Positions 8,246-14,943 of a stretch of 14,943 nt of DNA are shown here, in pieces. Numbering within the stretch: position 1 is the first letter of the stretch; the number at the start of each line of letters is the position of its first letter. Both the position numbers and the translations under genes were made by a program. Origin of the DNA: an uncultured Flavobacterium sp. (GTDB lineage Bacteria; Bacteroidota; Bacteroidia; Flavobacteriales; Flavobacteriaceae); NCBI RefSeq assembly GCF_946479975.1, contig NZ_CAMLIX010000125.1:1-14943 (forward strand), read 5' to 3'. The notes under the pieces were generated by a model, which saw only the letters and a list, made by a program, of their open reading frames with translations, ran no database searches and was not told the DNA's origin.

Positions 8246-9469
8246 ATGAGCAGATTTTTATATACGATTGCATCAACACTTAAGAATAGGTATTTCCTAA
8301 TTCTTATGTTCATGTTATTGTGCTCAAAAAATTATTCGCAGGAAAAATTCATATTGCGATATGCAGGTCCAAGTATTTGTATTGGTACTGATTGCACTAT
8401 TTTACTGTCCTATTATTACCTTTCTTACGGTATTAGCATAAATCCAATCTATGAAAGTGGTAATTATTTTGTTTTCGACAAGTTTCCTACCTACATTGAA
8501 CTAGTTTCGGTCGCAGAAACTGGTTTTAATTGTGACTGGAGATCTCCTAGTACCTGTGGAGATCATATTACTTTGAAACCTTCTGACTGCAATTGGGTAA
8601 TTAGTAATAAAGTCTTAAATGAGCCAACAGCAACTACAAATTCATTCTGCGATAAAGTGATGTTAGCAGCTGTGGGTTGTACTGGTACTCAAAAGTTTTA
8701 TTGGGAATATAGTACAGACGGCGCAAATTTTACTGCTACTAATGTAAGTACAAATTTCAATGAGAGTTATGAATTCAAAAAAGATAACTTTCCGGCTTTG
8801 AACAATTATAACGGAAACATTTTTTTCCGCGTACTTATTGATTGGGATCCTAGTACTACTGATGATAATATTTATTCTAATATAGTTACCTATAAAATTG
8901 ACAGTTGTTCTCCTCCATTAGATGGAGATCCTGTAACATCTGACGTTAAATGCGCAAATCAATCTTCTGGTTCTGTTTTAATTAAATTAAAAGAAACTAT
9001 CTCTTCTAATCAGAAACTACTTTTAAATTTATTTGAAGGCACAACTTTTAGGAGTAGTAAATTTGTTGCTTCTAGCGATATAATCAACAAACAATTCATT
9101 TGGAATGATATTTCGGCTGGAATTTACACCATAAAATACCAAGCGCAAACCATCAATGATAATTCTGATAGAGTGGGAAATTTTCCAATTTTAACACCTG
9201 CTTTCACAATTAAAAACATCAAACCTTTAACTTTCAAATTAACACTATTACCATTATGCAGTGACAGTACTCTAGCTATAAAAGTTGAGGCAGATGGAGG
9301 AACTCCTCCTTATTATTACATTTTAGATCAGGAATCTGAAATTGTAAATGGTATTGCTGTAGAAAAGAAACATCAATTTAATAGTCCATTTAATATACAG
9401 ATTGGAGCAGAAGGAAATCATACTGTTAAAGTAACGGATTTGAATAACTGTATTGAAAATAAAATATAA
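8246..9469 (+). CDS. Exported SprB-repeat-tailed paralogue, type A (first copy)
   Basis: This 407-residue protein is the first of four related genes. It starts with a signal peptide (about residues 1-32, ending SKNYSQ), and the long N-region makes the ATG at 8246 the only start that retains it. A cysteine-containing N-terminal domain follows (about 33-130). Then comes a core shared closely with the third paralogue (about 133-222: NSFCDK, GCTG.QKFYWEYS, NYNGNIFFR.LIDWDP, SN.VTYKI..CSP). Two SprB-like modules close it: about 228-300 (VKCANQSSGSV to GIYTIKYQAQ) and 328-403 (DGGTPPYYY to VKVTDLNNC). The protein stops five residues after that last Cys, with no sorting domain. It begins 9 nt after the FnIII gene and its TAA overlaps the next ATG. 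It is probably a surface or periplasmic structural protein; the function is unknown. Confidence 0.8.
   Translation: MSRFLYTIASTLKNRYFLILMFMLLCSKNYSQEKFILRYAGPSICIGTDCTILLSYYYLSYGISINPIYESGNYFVFDKFPTYIELVSVAETGFNCDWRSPSTCGDHITLKPSDCNWVISNKVLNEPTATTNSFCDKVMLAAVGCTGTQKFYWEYSTDGANFTATNVSTNFNESYEFKKDNFPALNNYNGNIFFRVLIDWDPSTTDDNIYSNIVTYKIDSCSPPLDGDPVTSDVKCANQSSGSVLIKLKETISSNQKLLLNLFEGTTFRSSKFVASSDIINKQFIWNDISAGIYTIKYQAQTINDNSDRVGNFPILTPAFTIKNIKPLTFKLTLLPLCSDSTLAIKVEADGGTPPYYYILDQESEIVNGIAVEKKHQFNSPFNIQIGAEGNHTVKVTDLNNCIENKI
8688..8715 (+). repeat. 28-nt identical block shared by the two type A genes, copy 1
   Basis: It encodes the QKFYWEYS core motif and is identical at the nucleotide level to 11218-11245, although the N-terminal domains of the two genes are strongly diverged. 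Confidence 0.85.
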
Positions 9470-9491
9470 TGAGTATGATAAAAAAATTACT
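9444..9491 (+). repeat. Duplicated gene junction, copy 1
   Basis: These 48 nt span the 3' end of the first type A gene and the 5' end of the first type B gene. They match 10703-10750 at 46 of 48 positions without gaps. They cover the codons for the terminal NCIENK, the TAATG overlap and the start of the next signal peptide. Confidence 0.9.
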
Positions 9492-10728
9492 TCTTACTTT
9501 CTTTTTGGTATTAACTAATTTTCTGTATTGCCAGACAAGTCAGATTTTGGTGGAGACTACTTTGAGCAAATATAGTAACGATGTAAAAACCAATACTTAT
9601 TCTGTGACACTATCTCCTACTGGTGATTTCTCCCGCAGTTTTTCTTACGACATAAGCAATAATGATGGTAACGAAAAATATTTTTATGATTTAGTAACCG
9701 TGAGCAAAAACAATTATCCCGTAAACTTTTCTATAAGCGCCTTCAATAGAGTTAAACCCACTATCATAGGAGGACCCGAATGCAGTGAAACAACTTCAGG
9801 AAAATTTACAGCGATGCAAAGTCCTGCTTTATATGTTTGCCACGGAATTACGAGTTTTTTAGTTTTAGACTTACCAGAACCTGAAGCACCTGTTGGAAAC
9901 TGCAAACAGGTTACAATAAATAAGTTCATAAACATTACAAACGGAGATTACTCTTGGCAATACAGAAAAGGCACAGATACACAATGGAGTTATTTTAACT
10001 ATGGTAAAGACTATACTATTAATGGATTGAGTTTTATTCCGAAAGAATTGCCAGGTTTAAATAATTACAACGGAAATCTTTTTATACGCTTTGTAGTAAG
10101 TTATGAAAATCTTAAAACGGGAAAAATTGACAGTTATACTTCAAATACAGCTATTTATAACATTACAGACTGTTCGCCACAATACGTTGGTGGAGTTCCA
10201 CCTACGACGAATGTATCTTGTAATAATCAATCAAATGGAAATGTAAGCTTAAAATTCGAATCAGAACTTGTAGATGGCGATGTTTTTCTATTTAATCTAT
10301 TTAAAAATACATCTCCACCTGAATTTATTAAAAGTTTAAAGGTTTCGAAAGAATCCATCTCTAATAATACTTATGTCTGGAAAAATTTAAGCCCAGACAA
10401 TTATATCATTAAATATCAAGCTCAAAGAAGTACAGATCCGAATGAAGAAATAAAAGGTTTAAGTGTTGTAGAAATTCCACCATTCACAATTGCAGAGCCA
10501 GATGCCTTAAAATTTGAAATAAAAGCAATACAAACGGGATGCGATGAAATAAAAATACAGATTTCTGCTAAAGGCGGAACTCCACCTTATTACTATTATT
10601 TCAGTGACGAAAAAATTGAAGATATGCATCATTTTGAAAGTCCACATATCATCGAGAAAAATATGGCAGATGGAGACTATAAAATAACTATCGTTGATAG
10701 TTATAACTGTATTGAAAATAAAAAATAA
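9469..10728 (+). CDS. Exported SprB-repeat-tailed paralogue, type B (first copy)
   Basis: This 419-residue protein has a signal peptide (about residues 1-22, ending LYCQ) and an N-terminal domain (about 23-135). A core follows (about 136-237: LPEPEAPVGNC, DYSWQYRKG, LPGLNNYNGNLFIRF, ITDCSP) that aligns best with the fourth paralogue. Two SprB-like modules are next: about 244-319 (VSCNNQSNGNV to NYIIKYQAQ) and 346-414 (AKGGTPPYYYY to ITIVDSYNC). It ends NCIENKK, five residues after the Cys. Its ATG shares the A of the upstream TAA (TAATG), and its own stop overlaps the next gene in the same way. A second in-frame ATG two codons later would give almost the same protein. It is a probable structural surface component; a specific role cannot be read from the sequence. 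Confidence 0.8.
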   Translation: MSMIKKLLLTFFLVLTNFLYCQTSQILVETTLSKYSNDVKTNTYSVTLSPTGDFSRSFSYDISNNDGNEKYFYDLVTVSKNNYPVNFSISAFNRVKPTIIGGPECSETTSGKFTAMQSPALYVCHGITSFLVLDLPEPEAPVGNCKQVTINKFINITNGDYSWQYRKGTDTQWSYFNYGKDYTINGLSFIPKELPGLNNYNGNLFIRFVVSYENLKTGKIDSYTSNTAIYNITDCSPQYVGGVPPTTNVSCNNQSNGNVSLKFESELVDGDVFLFNLFKNTSPPEFIKSLKVSKESISNNTYVWKNLSPDNYIIKYQAQRSTDPNEEIKGLSVVEIPPFTIAEPDALKFEIKAIQTGCDEIKIQISAKGGTPPYYYYFSDEKIEDMHHFESPHIIEKNMADGDYKITIVDSYNCIENKK

Positions 10729-10750
10729 TGAGTATGATAAGAAAATTACT
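10703..10750 (+). repeat. Duplicated gene junction, copy 2
   Basis: This is the second copy of the 48-nt junction, between the first type B gene and the second type A gene. It differs from copy 1 only by one T-to-A and one A-to-G change. Confidence 0.9.
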
Positions 10751-11972
10751 CTTTATTTTTTTTACTATTTGTTTTAGTCAGCAGATAGAAGCACAAACCT
10801 ACATTATTAAAAGTAATATGGGGGGGTATAATAATTACTCGTTACCTCCAATTTATAGCGGAGGAGCTGTAAATGAATTGATTTATGAAATTTTAGGAGA
10901 AGATGGTAAATGGCTTAAACCTATTAAAGAAACCGGTCCATATGGTGAATATTTAATATTTAATCAAAAACCAACTGAATATCATTATTATTTTATAGTC
11001 TACCTTGACTACACGGAGCAACAATCTCAGGAAAATGTCTATTTGTGGGCATCAAATATGAGTAACTGTGAAAAAGGTAGAGGAGTAAGTACTTTTATCA
11101 GAGATGTTAATATTCCAGAATTCGAACTAATAAGCAGTGAAGTTATACCTAAACCAAATACAAAGAACAACTCATTTTGTGATAAAATTTCGCTAGTGGC
11201 AAGTGGATGTACAGGACCTCAAAAGTTTTATTGGGAATATAGTACTAATGGAGTCAATTTCACATCATTAAATGTGACTACAAGTTTCAACCAAAGTTTT
11301 GATTTTGTAAAAGCTAATTTTCCTTCATTAAAAAATTACAATGGAAATATTTTCTTTAGAGCATTGATAGATTGGGATCCTGCATTTGCAGATGAAAATA
11401 TTTATTCTAATGTAGTTACTTATAAGATAAATCCTTGCTCACCAACAATAAGTATTTCATCTCCTAATAATACCACTTGTAATTATACAAATGGCGAAGT
11501 TATATTTACATTTAGCAGACCTTTAGATTTAAATGAAAAATTTCTTTTTAGTCGAAATCTTTTAGGTACCGATAATTTTGTTTCTTCAACATCTTTGAGT
11601 GCAGATGTTGAGAAGGTAACAGATTATGTTTATAAATGGAAAAATATTCCCTCTGGCACATATGATTTCAGTTATCAAACTCAATTTGAAAGCAATATTC
11701 CATCTGAAGCTGTTAAGAATCTCACCTTTACAATTACTCGTAAGCAGAAACTAGAATTTGAAGTTAACATTACACAACCTGCATGTAATGGCGATTTTGG
11801 TCAGCTAAAAATTACTGCAAAAGGAGGAACTCCGCCTTATTCTTATTACATGGGGAATGAAAGTTTCGCTGAAAGACATGAATTTACCAGCCCTTATATA
11901 GTACCGACGCAATTTGTAAGTGGAGATTATAAAATCACAGTAGTTGATACTAAAGGCTGTGTTGAAAAATAA
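10728..11972 (+). CDS. Exported SprB-repeat-tailed paralogue, type A (second copy)
   Basis: This 414-residue protein has a signal peptide (residues 1-23, ending QQIEAQ). Its N-terminal domain (about 24-145) is only weakly like that of the first type A gene. The core (about 148-239) is strongly like it (NSFCDK, GCTGPQKFYWEYST, NYNGNIFFRALIDWDP, DENIYSNVVTYKI). The first SprB-like module (about 245-318, TTCNYTNGEV to YQTQ) is more diverged. The second (about 342-411: QPACNGDFGQLKITAKGG, PPYSYY, YKITVVDTKGC) is the most canonical of the four. The protein ends three residues after the Cys (VEK). A G7 tract lies at codons 31-33. It starts on the TAATG overlap with the previous gene; the next gene follows after 6 nt. 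Function is unknown beyond a likely surface structural role. Confidence 0.8.
   Translation: MSMIRKLLFIFFTICFSQQIEAQTYIIKSNMGGYNNYSLPPIYSGGAVNELIYEILGEDGKWLKPIKETGPYGEYLIFNQKPTEYHYYFIVYLDYTEQQSQENVYLWASNMSNCEKGRGVSTFIRDVNIPEFELISSEVIPKPNTKNNSFCDKISLVASGCTGPQKFYWEYSTNGVNFTSLNVTTSFNQSFDFVKANFPSLKNYNGNIFFRALIDWDPAFADENIYSNVVTYKINPCSPTISISSPNNTTCNYTNGEVIFTFSRPLDLNEKFLFSRNLLGTDNFVSSTSLSADVEKVTDYVYKWKNIPSGTYDFSYQTQFESNIPSEAVKNLTFTITRKQKLEFEVNITQPACNGDFGQLKITAKGGTPPYSYYMGNESFAERHEFTSPYIVPTQFVSGDYKITVVDTKGCVEK
10820..10826 (+). repeat. G7 homopolymer tract in coding sequence
   Basis: Seven consecutive G residues encode the end of Met31 and Gly32-Gly33 of the second type A paralogue, shortly after its signal peptide. 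A run of G this long stands out in DNA this AT-rich. Gain or loss of one G would shift the frame early in the gene. Confidence 0.7.
11218..11245 (+). repeat. 28-nt identical block shared by the two type A genes, copy 2
   Basis: This is the second copy of the block at 8688-8715, with 28 of 28 bases identical. It points to recent duplication, gene conversion or strong constraint in the core. Confidence 0.85.
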
Positions 11973-11978
11973 ATAACT

Positions 11979-13184
11979 ATGAAAAAAAAATTACTCTTTT
12001 TTATTTTTCTTATCATTTGTTTTAATTCAAATGCACAAGAACATGCCGTTTTAATTAAAACAACGTTTAGCCCAGCGCAAGGATGGAACGGAAGTCATGC
12101 TGGAAATCATACCATTATTATAGGTAATAACCAAGTTTCGCAAAGCAGTAGTACCAGTAGCAGCGTTGTTGTAGAATATGATTTTTTCTATGTTACAGAT
12201 AATCCAAACCAGATAAAGTTTAGATCGTCTACAGCTGGTAATAAAAATGACCAAGATTGTAAAATACCATCTGATCCTAATACACAATATCAAATAGTTC
12301 CTTACAATAAGGAGACTTTTCTACAGGCTTATCTCGGTGGATGTTTCGCAGATTCTGAAGTATTTGGGCTTCATATAGCAGAGCCTGAAGCTGGCAAAAC
12401 CCGTGAAACATGTCCTAGAGAAATTTTAACGTTAAATGGAGGATGGAACTGGCGCTACAAATTAGATAATGGTGCTTGGAAGGATTTTCCATCTCAATAT
12501 CAAGCAAAAAACGCAATCTCTTTTTATGTAAAAGATTTAGACGGATACACTAATCAACAATATATACACTTTCAAGCAGGATATCAAACAAATTATACCA
12601 ATATAAGTACCTATAATATTATTGGATGTTCTCCAGAATTAGCTGTCAACCCTCCTGTCACTGATCCTGTTAAATGTTACGGGCAATCAACAGGAAGCAT
12701 TACGCTTAATTTTAAGGATACACCTCAACTTAAAGATAGTGATAAATTTCTCATTACTATTTATAAAAAGTTTGGTTCAGATTTACAATATTTTATAAAT
12801 ATTTTTGTCAAAAAAGACCAACTTAGTAATAATTCTTACACATGGACAAACTTTGCCGCTGGTGAATATGTCATAAAATACCAAACTCAAAGTGTTTTAG
12901 ATGAAAATCAAACAGTAGGATCTAGCGCTCTTTCTTCATTACCATTTATAATTAATACGTCTGCTAAGTTTACTTATAAGGCTATTCCAGTACAACCAAA
13001 TTGCAATACAGATAACGGAGGGATTTTAATAACCCCAGATGGAGGAAAACCCCCTTATTATTATTATTTGGATGGAGGTCCCATCAGTCAAGGTTTTACA
13101 ACACCTATAACAATTCCGATTACAACGGAAGGTGAACACAAAGTTATAGTTACTGACAGTTATAACTGCATTGAAACAAAATAA
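11979..13184 (+). CDS. Exported SprB-repeat-tailed paralogue, type B (second copy)
   Basis: This 401-residue protein has a clear signal peptide (residues 1-20, ending NSNAQ). The N-terminal domain (about 21-133) resembles that of the first type B gene (IKTTFSP versus VETTLSK; IAEPEAG versus LPEPEAP). A core follows (about 134-219: ETCPREILTLNGGWNWRYK, YTNQQYIHFQAGYQ, IIGCSPE). It then has two SprB-like modules: about 227-303 (VKCYGQSTGSITLNF to EYVIKYQTQ) and 334-397 (DGGKPPYYYY to VIVTDSYNC). It ends IETK, four residues after the Cys. An A9 run directly follows the ATG. The gene starts 6 nt after the previous stop and is followed by a 25-nt gap without promoter or terminator. Codon usage looks like that of its neighbours. 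It is a probable surface structural protein of unknown specific function. Confidence 0.8.
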   Translation: MKKKLLFFIFLIICFNSNAQEHAVLIKTTFSPAQGWNGSHAGNHTIIIGNNQVSQSSSTSSSVVVEYDFFYVTDNPNQIKFRSSTAGNKNDQDCKIPSDPNTQYQIVPYNKETFLQAYLGGCFADSEVFGLHIAEPEAGKTRETCPREILTLNGGWNWRYKLDNGAWKDFPSQYQAKNAISFYVKDLDGYTNQQYIHFQAGYQTNYTNISTYNIIGCSPELAVNPPVTDPVKCYGQSTGSITLNFKDTPQLKDSDKFLITIYKKFGSDLQYFINIFVKKDQLSNNSYTWTNFAAGEYVIKYQTQSVLDENQTVGSSALSSLPFIINTSAKFTYKAIPVQPNCNTDNGGILITPDGGKPPYYYYLDGGPISQGFTTPITIPITTEGEHKVIVTDSYNCIETK

Positions 13185-13209
13185 TCCAATTTATTATAAA
13201 AATATATTT

Positions 13210-14897
13210 ATGAAAAAACATTACTTATTACTATTATTCTTTATTGGGTTATTGGGTTATTCTCAAACAAATCCTTCAGATGTTGATACTGATGGGGCAA
13301 GAACTATAAAAATTGAAAGGCCAAAAGTTCTAGAAATTTTAGGAACATCAGTTAATGCGACTATTATTAATACTGCCAATGGTAGAATTGATAATTTTAA
13401 AATTACTGGAGGTACTAAAAATTACACTCAAACCTGGACAAAAGACAATGGTTCCTTTGACACTCCAACTTCTTATACATCATTCTTAGCAGGAAAATAT
13501 GATGTTTATGTTATTGATGCAAATGGGTGCCAAGCTCATGCTGCCTTTATTATTGATCAACCTCAAGAAATCGAGGCTACTATAGCCACACCAGAATTGA
13601 TAAAATGTTACGGAGAAGCTAAAGGAACACTAACTGCTTCAGCTAAATATGGTTATCCATTCCTGCCAAATGGCGTAGTACCAGATTATAAATATGAATG
13701 GTTTGGTACTGATAAAGATGGAGTTGGTGAAAATAAAACTTTTAAAACTGATAAAATAGCTACAAATCTAGCTAAAGGGTATTATAAAGTTAAAGTAACC
13801 GATGAAGCTGGCCACTCTGTTTTCTCAAAGCCTGAATTTTTAGACTCTAATGATCTAATAGAAGCAAGTGGATCAATATCTCACCCGAAATGTTCTGGAG
13901 ATAATGGAAGTATCACTTTAACAATAAAAGGAGGTAAATCTGGTTACAATATTATTTGGAAAAACAGTTCCAATGCTACGGTCGCTCAGACCACTGCAAC
14001 TGAAAACAATGGATCTTATACCTCCATTGTTAATCTAGCTTCTGGCTCTTATACTTATATAATTAACGATGCAGTAAATTGTTCTATAGTAGGTCCAAAA
14101 AAAGGAGAAGACGCTGACCCTTTTGTAATTAATGCTGCGCCAGATAAATTAGAAATTAAAACAGTAGAAAGAACTCAGCCATCAAGTAAAACTGCCTTGG
14201 ATGGACAGATAAAAATTACAGCTATTGGAGGAACTCTTTCAAACGGTACATACACATACAAATGGACAAAAAATGGAAATTCTTTTAATGCAAACACAAA
14301 TGCTGCCGGCCTAACCACTGGATTAGGAAATGGAGAATATATTGTAACTGTAACAGATGCAAATGATTGTTTTGAGGTATCTAATAAAATTGTATTAGAT
14401 GCTTTAAATGTAACAATTGAAGAGTATAAGGATATTCTTTGCAATGGAGAAAAAACAGGTACTATAACAGCTAATCCTACCGGGGGAAGTGGATCAGTGT
14501 ATTACTATAATTGGTTTTTAGTTAATGGTTCTACTGAAACTGAACTTAAATTAACAACCAAGACTATTAGTAATCTTGCATCTGGAAATTATAGGGTAAA
14601 AGTTACGGATGGCACAAATCCTGCAGTATCTGCAGATCAGTTTCTTGACCAGCCTGCTAAAGCTCTAGAAGTAACTAGAATTTCTACAAATATTTCTTGC
14701 TCAGGTTTACAAGATGGAAAAGTAATTATAAATGCTTCTGGTGGAAAACCAAATAATAACGGAACTTATATATATACATGGAAAAAAGACAATAATCCTT
14801 TTGGTCTTTCAATAAACAACAGTTCTACTCTTGCCGCTGGCGATTATGAAGTAACAGTTATAGATGCAAATAATTGTTCGGCAATTGTTTTATTTAA
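13210..14897 (+). CDS. SprB-repeat surface protein, N-terminal part only (truncated by contig end)
   Basis: About 562 genuine residues are present. The ATG at 13210 is chosen because it opens directly into a signal peptide (MKKHYLLLL to LLGYSQ); an upstream in-frame ATG at 13171 would add 13 polar residues and overlap the previous gene. After a short lead, six SprB-type repeats of roughly 75-95 residues follow (about 48-120, 121-215, 218-310, 313-395, 400-482, 487-561). Their pattern is C.G...G.I, then GG, Y.W, then LA.G.Y.V.VTD and often ANGC. SprB repeats occur in very large adhesins of gliding flavobacteria, usually exported by the type IX system through a C-terminal domain, which would lie beyond the contig. 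The visible stop codon (14917-14919) and the last six residues (DRKSVV) come from adapter sequence. The true protein is probably much longer. It is the last visible gene of the operon. Confidence 0.85.
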
Positions 14898-14943
14898 AGA
14901 TCGGAAGAGCGTCGTGTAGGGAAAGAGTGTAGATCTCGGTGGT
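14898..14943. other. Illumina sequencing adapter (contamination, not genomic)
   Basis: The final 46 bases begin AGATCGGAAGAGC, continue GTCGTGTAGGGAAAGAGTGT and end AGATCTCGGTGGT. This is the reverse complement of the standard Illumina TruSeq universal adapter. Genomic sequence therefore ends at about 14897, within a repeat gene. Any translation, stop codon or homology across this boundary is artificial. Confidence 0.98.

Noticed and set aside
9515..9535. Lipoprotein signal (Cys21) in the first type B paralogue, and Cys26 in the first type A paralogue.
   Set aside because: The preceding residues (FLY and MLL) do not fit the lipobox, while cleavage after the following Gln gives an ordinary signal peptidase I site.
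11982..11990. A9 run right after the start codon of the second type B gene as a slippage or phase-variation site.
   Set aside because: Lysine-rich signal-peptide starts encoded by AAA are common in AT-rich Bacteroidota, so the run is expected by composition.
14899..14919. C-terminal DRKSVV and a stop codon for the SprB-repeat protein.
   Set aside because: These bases are Illumina adapter, so neither the residues nor the stop are genomic.

Overview
The window is AT-rich DNA that most likely comes from a Flavobacterium-like member of the Bacteroidota. The evidence is a YebC protein with the Bacteroidota-style N-terminus, a Bacteroidota-type promoter (TTTG, 20 nt, TATTTTTG) in front of it, no Shine-Dalgarno sequences, and SprB-type adhesin repeats typical of gliding flavobacteria.

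Layout. Positions 1-223 hold a 7-bp tandem repeat cut by the window edge, a strong hairpin terminator and the yebC promoter. Positions 224-937 are yebC, closed by its own terminator at 959-994. After an intergenic/leader region (995-1242) with a candidate promoter and a perfect 20-bp palindrome, one tightly packed plus-strand operon runs to the end of the window. It contains: a 1638-residue exported beta-rich protein of unknown family, started by TTG; a 691-residue exported fibronectin type III protein; four exported paralogues of about 400 residues arranged A-B-A-B, each ending in an SprB-like repeat; and the first ~560 residues of an exported protein built of SprB repeats. Gaps between genes are 1, 9, -1, -1, 6 and 25 nt, so co-transcription is very likely and some genes are probably translationally coupled.

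Interpretation. All seven operon products start with a signal peptide and are made of extracellular-type beta modules (Ig-like, FnIII, SprB repeat), so the operon probably builds a cell-surface structure or adhesin. The arrangement of several ~400-residue proteins just upstream of an SprB-repeat protein recalls the Flavobacterium johnsoniae sprC-sprD-sprB-sprF gliding operon, but orthology cannot be decided from this sequence. If the analogy holds, the missing downstream DNA would encode the rest of a giant adhesin with a type IX secretion C-terminal domain and a PorP/SprF-like protein.

Caution. The last 46 bases (14898-14943) are Illumina adapter sequence, not genome. The apparent stop codon of the last gene lies in the adapter, so this gene is truncated by a contig end.
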